Origin: Poa pratensis
Taxonomy: Eukaryota > Streptophyta > Magnoliopsida > Poales > Poaceae
Direction of reading: 5' to 3'
Length of the DNA: 64,000 nt
Assembly (NCBI GenBank): GCA_947311845.1
Contig: CAMZMU010000075.1
Location: 19,195,366 to 19,259,365 of the forward strand
Shown: positions 10,163-21,613 of the stretch, piece after piece
How the letters are laid out: every line of letters begins with the position of its first letter
Numbering within the stretch: the first letter of the stretch is position 1
Translations under genes and position numbers: made by a program
Notes under the pieces: model-generated
Told to the model about the DNA's origin: nothing
Database searches by the model: none
Seen by the model: the letters and a program-made list of their open reading frames with translations, nothing else

Positions 10163-13100
10163 AAGTTGTAGCTATGATCAAGTTGTTGAATCATATATTT
10201 TCCTTATTAATTAACACTTTCTGCATTAAAAAAATAAAGAAACTTTGTAGACCTAATGTATAGTGTAACCTATTCCCTGGGACCTTTTATTCTGGGACCT
10301 TTTATTCAGAATTTGTACACTACTTCAGCTCTAAACACAAGTGGTGTAATTGTATATACACTTACACCAAAAAGATGGGTGTAGACTGCAGTGCACATGT
10401 GAGAACACTGTTGCACATCCGCTTAAAAAGACACTGTTGTATGTATGTATGTAGCTCGTGGTTTTGTCTTAGGAGCATGTTGGGCCCAGGAGCAACAGAC
10501 ATGGGTTGCAACCAGGGCACCATTTCTGGTGAAAGAACAAGCACAAGAGTCTCGTCGCATGGATGCTAGAGCCTCCTCCAAGCTATGGGCAGACCGGCCG
10601 GCAGGGGCTTGCATATGCATGCACAGTACATCTTCTTCACAAACTCCGGCCTGGTCCCTAGCTACCCATATCGTCTACAAGCTAGTACCGTGGCTTTTAA
10701 TGACGCAAGTACGTCGATCTAAAACTGCTGGATTTAACCCTCATTTTCTCCCTACCTAGCTTGTCTCTTTTCCTTCTGTTTTTCTACAATGATTGACCCA
10801 TGAGTTTTGTGGTACGTTTTCTTTTGTCACGAATGGTCTCTATACTTCTTCATATATATAGTGACGATGATATAAACAGTGTTGGAGAGGTTACAAATTC
10901 CGAAAACATCATTTAAGGAAAACATTCAGCTTACTCCAGCCAATTCCCTAGCAAGGCAACAACACTCGTGCAGCAGCAGTACGTCCGGACAATCCTGAGG
11001 TGACATGGCAGGAGTGAGTGCTAGTACTGCTACCCACCGCGTGCCATGCATGCATCACCTAGATTTGTGACTGCATGCAAGAACCCATTCGTACATGCAG
11101 ATGCATGCAATGCCCCCTCTCTCAGCTCTCGAAACAAGAAGAGTGTATATATAGCATGCAAAATGCATCTACGACAGATTCATTAAGAACACTAAGAACG
11201 AAAACGTCGAAACAGATGGCCGCGCGGGCGATGGCGACTCGACAGAGGCCCAAGGGTTTTGCTTCTCATAGGATCCGACAGCAACTCATTTCCATGGTCG
11301 CATGGTGGAGCTCGCGCCATGCGACTAGCTTAATTTCATGCACGCGTGGATGCATGGGCTGGCAACTTTAGTTACGTAGTAGCCTCGGCGTTAGCAAATG
11401 TACGGCCGATGTATAGTATGTGTATGCTTTCTGCATGATTGCTCCCAGCTTGTGATTTTGAATCGAGGGACACAAGCTAGCTTTGTCCAAAATGAAGAGC
11501 TAGCTAACGGTAAAAAGTGACGAGACAAGAAAAGGCCGACAAGAGTTGATCATTTTGTTGCAGCCGGTTCACGTACGTCAGCGCCCTACCTTTAGTTTGC
11601 GAGTAATTCAGAGCCAATGCATGTGTACGGAAAGCTACCTGTTTTCAAGCTAGCTAGGTTGTATCCAATCCATGCCTGCGTGATCTGATCGATGTCTATT
11701 TGCAGGGGCGACGGGACATGTTGATGACCTGAGACCAACACGGCTTGCCGATCCAGAGAGCAAAGCCTGTTCATTATTATGTTCTGCATGATGCAGTGCC
11801 ACACTTTCTCAACCATGTTTCTCTTTCGGTAAAACTGTTAGAGATAATGAAACATGTTAGTGTCTCCGTTGTAATAATGTTGCGTATGGAGAACATTAAT
11901 GTTGAGGATATATTTCATTAGTACTGAGTCATTGTTAAGTTTGTTTGGCTCTTTAAGAGGGTTTGTTGAGGATATATATATTTTTTCTGTCCCCGGAGAT
12001 GTGTAAAATAGTATAGTGGGCGCCGTGGAATTAGGCCGAGTATGGCCGTGCCCGTGCGGGACACGACGTGGGCATGGGTCGCCTTTAGAAGGATCCATCT
12101 CCATCCACGGTAAAAGTTGGCTCGACTCATGCATGCCCATGCACGAGGGCCCACAAAAACATTCATTGTCGCTACGGCCCCCCACCCTGAGGGCCCGCTG
12201 GGCCACGCCACATAAATCCAACGCCCAACAAAACAAACGCAGCATTTGCTTTCTTTCTCTCTCTAGATTTAATAAATCCTCTTGTCTTCCTCTCTCTTTC
12301 TGATCACTCCTATTTTGTTCACCGTACATGTACATCTCCTCTTCCTTCACAAATCTATTTGGTCACAACAGTTATTGTCTACTAAGTTTGAGAGAGAGAG
12401 AGAGAGAGAGCTGAGGACATATGAATGCATATTGTGTCTGATGTTTTCTTTTCAGATGTTGTAGTGCAGGAGAACATGGGGCTCAGATGGGAAGCGACGG
12501 CCATGCATGTTTGTCTAGTCGAGGCAGGCGCCGGCAACCGAGCCTTGGAAATAACCTAGAATGTGGTGACGGGAGCCATATGTACTGTAACACAAAGCTC
12601 TTACAAAAAAAAAATCATTCAACAGTTACACATGCAGCATGGGTAAATTTGACAAGAAAAGGTAATACATGTGAACATTGGCAATAAGTATGCATTGTAA
12701 GGCTTTGCTATCAAGAACACTGGGCATATGATCTGATTCAGGGGTGGAACTCTGATTTACAAAGGCAGGAGGATACAGGAAAATTAATGTAATTTGAGGG
12801 TGAAACTCTGATTTACAACACCGGAGCACACAGGAAAAAATTCTGATTTGAGGTTCGATGGATACAACAAGCACTTCCCGTCGATGATTTGTCAAGGATG
12901 ACAGTGACAGGTTCTCCTGAGATGCGACAGTTGAATGTATTTGTTAGTACAAGAAACTCAAGGATCCTGCACCGAATGGAGAAACATCCGTCAGACAAGT
13001 TTTGCTAACTAAGAAAGAGAGTTGCAAGGCGTGATTTTTTTGTTTCAAATCCTTAGTAATCCCAAACACAGTCCATTCAAAATTATTCTTAACCAAACAG

Positions 13101-13416
13101 ACTGCATTGAGGAAACAAATTATCATTCTTTAGAGTTTAGTTTAAATTTTAACTAGGGTATTTTATGATGATTGCAAAAATTGTCCTATGGGCAAGCAAA
13201 TTTTTTAACTAGGGTATTTTAAGATGATAGCTCAAGTCAACATCCTGTTGCAGTACGAACATATTCTCAGTGCACGTATGCAACATACCAAAATACAAAA
13301 GAAAATGAACAGTACGAACAAGAAACCTTTTAACAACAGCCAGTTGCATAAAGAAGAGTCTGAAAATAGCAGTAGGCAATACTTAAGTGGTTAGTTATCA
13401 TTCTAACCTTCAATAA
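10163..13416. other. 3.2 kb intergenic, nothing recognised
   Basis: No coherent gene or complete transposon is seen. It contains a duplicated CTGGGACCTTTTATT (10278-10310), abundant CATGCATG words (10430-11360), a (GA) run at about 12390-12412, and a small duplication around GAACTCTGATTTACAA (12746 and 12806). A TTTAACTAGGGTATTTTA direct repeat is present at about 13146 and 13206. Short ORFs here have no known motif. Confidence 0.4.
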
Positions 13417-13443
13417 TCAGTCCTCTTCTGGATCTTCTGGACG
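13417..13443 (-). CDS. possible alternative last exon of the SET-domain gene
   Basis: On the minus strand a good acceptor (CTATCTTTTTGCAG) is followed by CGT CCA GAA GAT CCA GAA GAG GAC TGA, encoding RPEDPEED and a stop. The preceding coding exon ends ...DFLP exactly at a GTATGA donor (15914) in phase 0. Splicing across about 2.5 kb would therefore replace the terminal Val-stop with eight acidic residues and give 353 instead of 346 residues. The acceptor and open frame are visible; actual use is inference. Confidence 0.5.
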   Translation of the reverse strand, partial: RPEDPEED

Positions 13444-15908
13444 CTGCAAAAAGATAGGTTAAATTAGCATGGGGTCATTTCTGAAAGCAACTCACAAATG
13501 GAAGTTTATATTTTTACCGCTCCAATAACAGTTGCAACCATAAAGTTCAGCATAAATCAATGTAACAGATCTATGCACCAACACAGAACCTGATTATTCA
13601 GATCTTTCTGAAACATTGTCTGGTACACTCAATTGAATAACAGAAAAGAAAAGATCAACATTAAAAACAATCACTAGAGAGAAAAATTAGAAAGATAAAA
13701 CCTAGTCCATGGGCTATTCAACAAAAAAAAAAGATAAAGAAAGGAAAAAAAAGATTATTCCCAGATTCCAGTGAGCCCTTAGGGGAGACTGATTTGTTCA
13801 ATTGGTAATACTTCCAAAAAACGAGTCAATTACTGGATGGAACACATTGGTTGATGTTGTCAACCTTGATTCAGAGCAGGTTAACTACCTTGCAGAATAT
13901 AGCCAGACAGAACGGCTGCAGGGGCCAGGGGTTGAGACATAGGTTGAGAAGAGAGGATAATCAGAGAGAATACATGATTCTTTTTGCTTGCCTCTGGCAT
14001 AGATACATAACATCCTTATACAGTGGATTTTTAAACAGTTGGCCTTTCCTAACGTATTAGACTCCTATAACGTAGATTTACAAACACGATGCTACAGCGG
14101 TACTGCCTAGAGGACTTCTGATCTCCCATGTCGGACTGCCTGCTAGTAGTCTATAACAACTGACCATAAACAACGACGGACCATCTGCTTTTATGTATTG
14201 ATACCCATGCAGTAAGGTGTGAAATGGTCTTCGGCCAACCTTAATCCTACTAGAATGGATACGAATCCTAAACAGAGGAATAATCATGGTGCTGGCCTTA
14301 CACAGAGTCCAAGTGGGGATAAAGGCATCCCCATTAGTACAAGTAACATAAGACTAGTGACAGAAAGTTGGAGGCTTGCAGCACAAGTGATGCAGCTTAG
14401 GACAGGAGAGAGGGCCATCCAGAGTTCCAGACAGGTTTGGTAAACAATGCCATATGAAAGTGGGAGTTGAAAATATGCAGTACCTCCCTTCAATGCAGCT
14501 CTACGATGGGTGCTATTTCTATGTTAACATGAGTAACCCAACGGTTATTCAACATCAAAGACAAAATTATAACCATGTTTTACTGCAAAGGCTGAAGCAG
14601 AAGCTAGCAAGTGAGAGAGTATCCAGTGCTACAGCCTATTTGGCTTCTACCAGATACCAGGGACAGCAGGGCCGTTCGATTTATTTGGATGCACAGGATT
14701 GAATCTCGTACAGAGTCCCTTCCAGTCAGCACGAAATTTCCATCTAGACCCCCAAATATCTAGTTTTTTCCATCAACAACACAATCTTGTTTAAGCCTTC
14801 ATCCTCATGGCAAGGCCAGTGCAGAAACCAGATGTAGATCTTCACAGAATTATAACCAATCAACTATTTTCTATTCCTTCCTTAAATAATCAATTGATTG
14901 ACCATTTGGTGCTTCTTTCACAGTCCATGCACCAATATAATTTGCAATTAAAATCAAAAGAACACAATATGAATGTACGGTGCAAGAGCTCACAAGGCCA
15001 AGATTAACCGTGCTCCAGAAAACTCCCAAAGCAATAAGCAGATCCATAAATCAAATTTTGGTACGGAAGTGGAAAGAGAATTTGGGAGGCTGTGGCGGCA
15101 GCCTCAGAAGCTGCAGGTGCCAGCGGTTGCTACAGAACCAATGGGAAGCTCAAATCCGACGGGAAAAAGAGAGATCTGCAGAACTGAAGCTCTTGCACAG
15201 ATGGTTGTTTAAAAAATAATCTGCACATCAGCTTAATTGCCACAGTAAGGCAGTGCAAGAACACCACCTAGGCGAGAAGATTGCAACAACAAAAATAGAA
15301 AGAAGAGTTCTTATAAAGACCATTGATGTACGGAGGCCACAGGCTCTCTCATATGGCGCTTGGGCATGCGACCGTGCGACACCTCGACCGCCAAAGAGGA
15401 TTCGTGTGAAGAAAAGATGCAGTGGTACATCCCGGCTGTTGAAATCGGCTGGAACTGCACCGGAAAATGTGTGGGCTGGTCCAGCTCCATGTAAGGCTGT
15501 GACGGTGGGTTGCTCCGGCTGCACCACGCTGCCTAATCCTGGTTGCGATTTGGGGGCGATTTGGGGGGAGAGAGGGGGAAAGACAATGGACCATGTGCCA
15601 TAAAATCGAAAGAAACAAGGAGCAATATGCATATGTTCCATGGTGGGCCGAACATCTGAAGTCATAGTCGATCGTGTCCCTTGAATCACATCGAACGGTC
15701 CAGATCAATGCGGAAACTGGTAGCACGCATACGCCTTGTAGCACTAGATACTTACTCGCTAGCAAGTAGACAATATCACAGTACCTCTTAGGCTACAGTT
15801 AGCTAGAAAAATACATTTGAGGTGTAAAAGAAAAGCAGGGCGTTACAGAACAAGGCTGCTCTAAAGATGACCAATATGTATCAGCAACTTGTTGAGTGAT
15901 TAAGAATG
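13444..15908 (-). other. 3' flank or long last intron of the SET-domain gene
   Basis: No exon of the methyltransferase is recognisable here. The stretch contains a GC-rich block (about 15340-15600) with overlapping ORFs on both strands and no known motif. If the 13417-13443 exon is used, all of this is intron; if not, it is 3' UTR and intergenic sequence. Confidence 0.45.
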
Positions 15909-18900
15909 TCATACCGGTAGGAAGTCCCAATCTTCCTCTCTCATATCAAAATTTTCAGTAGTTTCGTCCTCAAGCAGTAACTGAAACAGAACAGATAATA
16001 TGTAAACAATTACTCATTAGATATCATTGAAAAATAATCTATTGACAAACTCACAGTATGCATTCGAGTGCACTCATCATAATCATGTACAACTGCCGGG
16101 ATATACCTGAAAAATGGACCAGAAACTGAATACAACAGATAAAAAGGCATCTAACTTTCTCAAACGGATTTGAAGTTGTCAAGGCGTACATTTTGTCCCG
16201 TCGATCCCACAAACGGATGATTTCCCCAATACAATTATCTGAAGTTGTCTTTCTTTTCTTCATATCATACTGATCTTGTGAGCTTCCTGAGTTGCCATTG
16301 TTAAAGACAATTGAGTTGACCGACTTAGATGCACCAACCCTTTTTCTGCAGCTTGAAGATCCACAATGACAATCTTGATCTGCTCCAAACTGGACAAACC
16401 TGTAGGTAAAAACATGAGAGTACAAACAGAAACAGCTTTGTATACACAATGTGGTAAATAAAGGTTGGTGAGATAAATTGGTTTACAGTGAGAAGTACTT
16501 ATAAATTAACCAGGAAACTGGATGAACATACTTATAGTCATAGGTAAGCTCCTCCCCTTGCTTTATGTCACGAAGAGAAAAAATTCCAACTCTGGTCTCT
16601 CCATCTACAGTCCTGAAACAACATGATACAAGTAGCATATGTCAGGGTCATCAACTGAAATATAGAATAAGCAGTACAATGTAAGACAAACCATTTCTGC
16701 ATCTCTGTGTTTGGTTCACAACTGTGATTGATAAACCTGGACTTGTTTCGCTTGTTTGTTGCATCAATGACCATATTGCTACTGACCTCACAAAGATAAA
16801 AGTTAGTGTACCGCTGTCTCTTCATTTTCCATAGTCTTTCCTCACAAGTTCTGTCATCAATGACTACAATATTGATGTAAGATATATGGATATTAGTTTG
16901 ATCGCCAATTGTACAATGTGAGGAATCATCATAATATATAAACTTAAAATATTTGTCTTCATTTCATTTGCTTGCTCAAAAGAGATGTCAACAAAGCCAT
17001 ACCTTCTCCTACATATTCTATAACAAACTCTCCTTTCTTTATTTCGTCCTCAGCGACCAATCCAAAGCCACATTTCTCTGTCTAAAATAAAATAAATAGT
17101 CGTTTAGCAAACCATTCAGAAGGGATAACCATTTATGTAGCAAGTACAAGTTTAATAAAACAAGTAAATTTACACACCATTCGAAGTTTCACATGAAATC
17201 AACAATTAAAAAAATCAAATAATAATTTTTGGTAACAATAAAAAAATCAAACATGAAACAACTTGGTCAGATTCTCTCTAATACGTTAATATGTAATGTG
17301 TTGAAGTACTCTACTGCATCTACTGCACATGAAGATACAACCTTACAAGATAAAGCAAGTTTCATTGAGAAAGGGATTTACCATAGTTTAAGGTGCATGA
17401 TCAATTATAGACAAAATATGTCTATGTTTGTATATTTTGGAACCATATAGATGATCTCTATGAAACATGCAGATATAAGGGCCAACTTGAACCAGTCGTA
17501 CCTTAATCAGTTTTGTATTTGTCAGTGGTCGGAGCTGGAATGATTTATTGGCACAGTTGTTCTCACATTTACAGTTTGATGAACAACAAGAGAACAACAT
17601 CCTGCACCAACAAAAATAGCAATTTAGGAAAAAAATCATAAAAATTCTGAAATCACAAGTGAATTAATCAAAAGCTAAGAACAAGTTATATGCTTATTTT
17701 GTACACGAACAGATTAATTGTGTGCGCATGCATGCACATAAACATGGAGAGAGAGAGAGAGAGAGAGAGAACCCGCATTGGCAATCTTTTCCACAGGTAA
17801 CTGATGATTCCGAAGAAAGAGAGCAGGAACAGAAAATGCCATCATCTTCAACCCGTTTCTTAGTAAGATAAATATCTTAGTAGAATTAAGGACATCAATG
17901 TAGATGAGAAGCCCACATAATGGGGATGTGAATGTGTCATGGAGAAATAGCATCAGAACTTGATATTACCACTCAACGAAAATTTGAAGGGAGCAGTCGA
18001 GAACCATGAGTCCAAATTAAGCCATTTTTAAATGCATCCATGTGATTACATTATTACAAAATGACAATGTAGACAATACCATGATGTTTTCTGCTTCGAA
18101 GGAGGAGTATACAGAATCATGATTATTAACAAGTTACTCTATCTATATGGATGTATCACTAATCTAGACTGACAAGTGAAATATGTCGAAATATACAATG
18201 AATTGTACTGCACAACATATCAGAATATGAAACTTCAACCAGACATTATACAAAATTAAATAAGGCAATGATGACAATATTGCTGCTCCGTAGGTATGGA
18301 TACTCCGCTTAATTGGTGTGTAGTAGCCCAACTTCCATTCTTTCAACGCAGAAGGCAGATCAAAATCTACAAAATCTGCAGGATCTTTCAGTGCCTCGGT
18401 CAATATATCAAACACCTGCTCAGGTTTCTGCAGAAGAAATATAGATAATAATAAATAAGCATGGTTTTTGAGTCGCTCGACTAGTCGCGACTAGTCGACG
18501 ACTAGTCGATGAGTCGCAAACCAATGTCCGACTCAACTTAGTGTCGACTCGAGTCGCGAGTCGCGACTAGTCGCAACTACAGGCTCGACTCTTTCCGAGT
18601 CGCTACCCCTGAGCGACTCGCATGAGTCGCGACTCGAAAACCATGTAAATAAGCATAAAGGATATAACTAGAATATAGAATTTGTTTCGATCTGTATTTT
18701 AAGGACTTGTATCTCATTCAAATCTGACAGGCTGTGCTGACTGCTTAACCCTTACAGAGGCAGGGCTGTTCACCAGCTAAACCCCAACACACCCCAAGTC
18801 ACTAATGCACGGACACACGTTCCTGTACACGGCCATTCGGCATTTTCGAAGAAAAATAGAAAAATGGGGACAATAAGAGGCTCAGATGACACCATGGCCG

Positions 18901-19427
18901 GTGACTAGATAACCAAGTGGCACCGTCAACCCATCACGTAATCGGTCACGGTCAGCATTAGTGTAAGGAGTTCTGGACCAAACTCCACCCTTTAGCAAGT
19001 TTGGGGGTCCAAATATGTGTTTTCAGAGTACAAACTACAAAGACTAAAGTAAGTGTACCACACAACTTAAGGGACTGTTGGTGTTACTCTATCGTTATGT
19101 TAAACTGAGCATAACCTGGAATCAAGGAATCGAACCGTCAATGTTTTTTCGCTCCAGTAAGCCATGTGAGGAAATATATGATAAACTAGTCTACAATCTA
19201 CCAAGTTGTCTTATCTACAATCCACAACCTTCTCCATACATAACAGAACAAGCTAGCAGTGAAAAAGGGAAGTTTGCTTCCAGTTTGGCCTAGTCACAGA
19301 CTCAGCTCTGCCCAATTTATTCAGCTACGGTGTGCAACGAAACAACAGGCCTAGAAGAAACAGGGGTAAAGGAACTCACCACCATGGGTAGGGAAGGCAT
19401 CCGGGCAGGGTGCAGTGGCGAAGCCAT
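15909..19427 (-). CDS. ASHH3: SET-domain histone H3K36 methyltransferase, ASHH3/ASHH4 type
   Basis: Ten coding exons on the minus strand join in frame: 19427-19380, 18427-18304, 17875-17773, 17601-17502, 17081-17003, 16863-16692, 16612-16532, 16399-16190, 16106-16055 and 15980-15909. All have GT donors and AG acceptors. The 346-residue product (Arabidopsis ASHH3 is of similar size) starts MASPLHPARMPS. It has an AWS cysteine cluster (about 77-122, CQCG...CCSSNCKCENNC), a SET domain (about 124-240) with FINHSCEPN (195-203) and YDYKF (233-237), and post-SET C246-x-C248-x4-C253. The C-terminal tail contains NCIGEIIRLWDRR and ends EEDWDFLPV. The family transfers methyl groups from S-adenosylmethionine to histone H3, mainly Lys36, in the nucleus, supporting active transcription and developmental timing. 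The GC-rich 5' UTR exon lies upstream at 19672-19870. No defect is seen. The family call is firm; the exact orthologue (ASHH3 or ASHH4) is not resolved. Confidence 0.92.
18460..18645. mobile_element. hAT-type MITE in intron 1 of the SET gene
   Basis: This 186-bp element starts CATGGTTTTTGAGTCGC and ends GCGACTCGAAAACCATG. It is flanked by perfect 8-bp target duplications TAAATAAG (18452-18459 and 18646-18653), the length typical of hAT transposons. Its body is built almost wholly from GACTAGTCG and GAGTCGCGACT words, so it is full of CpG and can fold on itself. It has no coding capacity. Confidence 0.88.
18654..19379 (-). other. rest of first coding intron, SET gene
   Basis: Non-coding. Short plus-strand ORFs have no motif. 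Nothing recognisable apart from the MITE upstream. Confidence 0.6.
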
Positions 19428-19671
19428 GATTAGAGCACGCCCTGGCCAAAAAATCAAATGCTTATCATTACGCCTCCCCCGAAATGCAGCCTATACAAAG
19501 GCATAAAGATTGCTTCTTCTTGTATTTCTATAACATGGTGTAACTGAAGCTAAAATGCATCAATTTTCAAGCTATAAAAATGAACAATCACTTCCCGGAA
19601 TCCCATTGAAACAATCAACTAGAACTAAAAGGCTGAAGAATCAGAAATTACTGTTGGGGCAGGAGCAGTAC

Positions 19672-19870
19672 CCGAGCCGCTGAACGCAGCCGCGCGGCGA
19701 GTCAGGGGCGAGAAGGGAGGCAATCAGTCAGCAACGGAGCTAATTGCCTGGACCTGGGCCTGGATCTGAACCTGGACGGAACGTTGGGCGTTGGCGGGGA
19801 AGCTGGGGCGGAGCGCGGCGTGCTCCGAGAGACCTGCTAGGCTGCTAGGGTTCTTCAAGGTCAGAGCGTC
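19672..19870 (-). promoter_or_regulatory. 5' UTR exon and core promoter region of the SET gene
   Basis: This GC-rich block contains AACCCTAGCAGCC near its upstream end, a common look for grass 5' leaders. It ends at a GCTCGG/GTACTG donor (minus strand, 19672). A matching acceptor TTTTTTGGCCAG lies at 19442, 14 bases upstream of the ATG at 19427, so a leader intron of about 230 bp is likely. No clear TATA box is seen. Confidence 0.55.
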
Positions 19871-20060
19871 GGCCGCGCAGCGGCGGCGAGGTACCTCTGC
19901 TCTTGTCTGAGATTTCTCCGTTTTTTTACGGGCGCTCCGTTGAGCTCCTATTTTGAGGCGTCAATTCGACGAACTGAAGGCCCAAGTTTCTTATTGGGCT
20001 TTTCCCTCGTTGCTGTTTTTTCGTTCCCTATTTCTACTGTTTCGGGCGCTTTTCTTCTTA

Positions 20061-20118
20061 GCTGGTTTTACAGAGCTTTGTCTCAAAAAAAAAAAAAAAA
20101 CTGGTTTTGCAGAGCTTT
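20061..20118 (+). mobile_element. poly(A)-only retroposition scar
   Basis: CTGGTTTTACAGAGCTTT (from 20062) is repeated as CTGGTTTTGCAGAGCTTT (from 20101). Only GTCTC plus about 16 A lies between them. This looks like an extremely 5'-truncated LINE-mediated insertion with its target duplication. Confidence 0.6.
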
Positions 20119-20146
20119 TTTTGTGTGACAGAAATAGCTTCCTTTA

Positions 20147-20335
20147 TTACTCAACACTCGTTATGTTTCTTACAAGTTCAGGCTTCAAAAAGTCTGACGG
20201 ATAGTCTAACCAGAGACCCAACATGTCCCATGATGCCTGTCTAGCTAGTTCATCTGTTGCTTCGTTTGACTCTCGCGAGCAGTAAACTATGGTTGTTATT
20301 ACAAACTCACCAGAAGGTGCTATTGGAGTTGACTA
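20147..20335 (-). pseudogene. LINE ORF2 C-terminal RNase H remnant
   Basis: The minus strand reads GEFVITTIVYCSRESNEATD, then ELARQASWDMLGLWLDYPSD, then FLKPELVRNITSVE and a TAA at 20149-20147. The E-x-x-x-D-x-L-A-R-x-A-S pattern followed by W-L-x-x-x-P matches the C-terminus of the RNase H-like domain of plant LINEs. A short A run (CACACAAAAAAAG on the minus strand, about 20125-20117) follows, consistent with the 3' end. Only the last 60 or so codons are present; upstream sequence is lost. Confidence 0.65.
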
Positions 20336-20586
20336 AGATTCTGTTACACTCAAGACGTGAGGCCAATTGTAACTCATGGAGTAAGGCCATCGCCTTTATT
20401 AAGTAGCATGTTTTATTCACGTTTAAGAAAAACACAAAACTAATTCTCTTTCAAAATTGAAATAAGGTAGGGGTAATTATTGTTGTACTGATTACTGAAT
20501 TTCAAGCGTGCTAGCACACATAATATGTATATAAAGCTAGTTTGGAACCAAAAAGGTAGTTGTTTCGAACAACTAAAAACTACAGA

Positions 20587-20771
20587 CACTACCGGAAACG
20601 ACGCCTTTGCCGTGCGGCCAAATCACACGGCAAAGGCCGCTCGGAACACGGCAAAGGCTGTGCCATGCCAAACGACACGGCAAAGCCCACACGGCTTAAA
20701 ACGTGTAGGCAAAGATCTTTGCCGTGGTCTTTCCGCACACAGCACGGCAAAGCCGTTTTGCCGTGCTCCGA
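20587..20771. mobile_element. orphan CACTA transposon end
   Basis: The sequence starts CACTACCGGAAACGACGCC and is filled with TTTGCCGTG/CACGGCAAA words in both orientations, the subterminal repeat style of grass CACTA (En/Spm) elements. No opposite CCGGTAGTG end is found nearby, so it is a truncated terminus or very short derivative. Confidence 0.7.
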
Positions 20772-21120
20772 ATCTAGATTATAATGTTCATTCTTGAGGG
20801 TATATGATTCTTTAGGTGACATATAATATTTAATTGTTATTGAACTTTCTTCAGGTTTATTCTTATTTTTGCGGTCCAAACCTACGTAGGATTTGCAAAA
20901 TATACATGAACCAAACCAAGCTAGCCAAAGACGTCGCCATACCAGAGCGAATACTCCGTGCTTCCAGCAAGCATATGTATTTTACACTTTCTTTTCTTGC
21001 ATGCTGAAAGTTGAGAGGAAGAGAAGTGGCGACCATGAATTGAATCGAAGAAGTTAGAAGGAGCGACAAGATGAAAGCGGGAGAAATGCACCAATATTTA
21101 TCATAACAAAATATGTCGAT
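20772..21120. other. intergenic, nothing recognised
   Basis: AT-rich, no gene or repeat boundary identified. Confidence 0.4.
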
Positions 21121-21220
21121 GTTTTTTTAGAGCTCAACGGGGGGCGATTTCCCACCTGAACAAATTTTCATTAAAAAGGAGGTTCACGATTTTACAAAAG
21201 AGAGGATGGGGTGACACTGC
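21121..21220 (-). mobile_element. LINE 3' tail remnant (minus strand)
   Basis: Read on the minus strand it ends CTTTTTAATGAAAATTTG, then a GGGAAATCGCCCCCCGTTGA block, then GCTCTAAAAAAAC. This is the kind of 3' end with an A run seen on Triticeae LINEs. No coding part remains. A poly-G run (21252-21267) follows. Confidence 0.4.
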
Positions 21221-21613
21221 ACACACCCAAAAGGAGGAGACACGAGAGGGAGGGGGGGGGGGGGGGGAGACCACGCCACACTATCGCACCCATTTACAAG
21301 GGCTTGAAGGTCGAAACGATGGGGGGGCCGAATCATTATGTTGATGTTTTTCAAAAAATCTCATGGGGTTCAAGAAATAGAACAATCTGTTTACCGATAC
21401 TTGCATATATTTATGTTTTTTCTTGTTCCCTAGCAACGCATGGGTATTACACTAGCAGTAAAGATTCTTGAACAGTGGTGTATAACACACTAGTAATGCT
21501 GAGACAAATTAAGATCCATGCGACAATTCACATACACAATCCAATCTCACTCATGCCCTGCGCTAGACATTCGGTTTGCACCACCGAGCAATCTGCAGGG
21601 ACATGTTCCCGAC

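Noticed and set aside
10430..11360. Dense CATGCATG words as a seed-type regulatory region
   Set aside because: The same words are common through several unrelated stretches of this window and no gene start is nearby.
11592..11816. 74-codon minus-strand ORF
   Set aside because: No motif, no regulatory context, within non-coding sequence; length expected by chance.
15228..15765. Overlapping ORFs on both strands in the GC-rich block
   Set aside because: They lie in the probable last intron or 3' flank of the methyltransferase gene, conflict with each other and show no domain.
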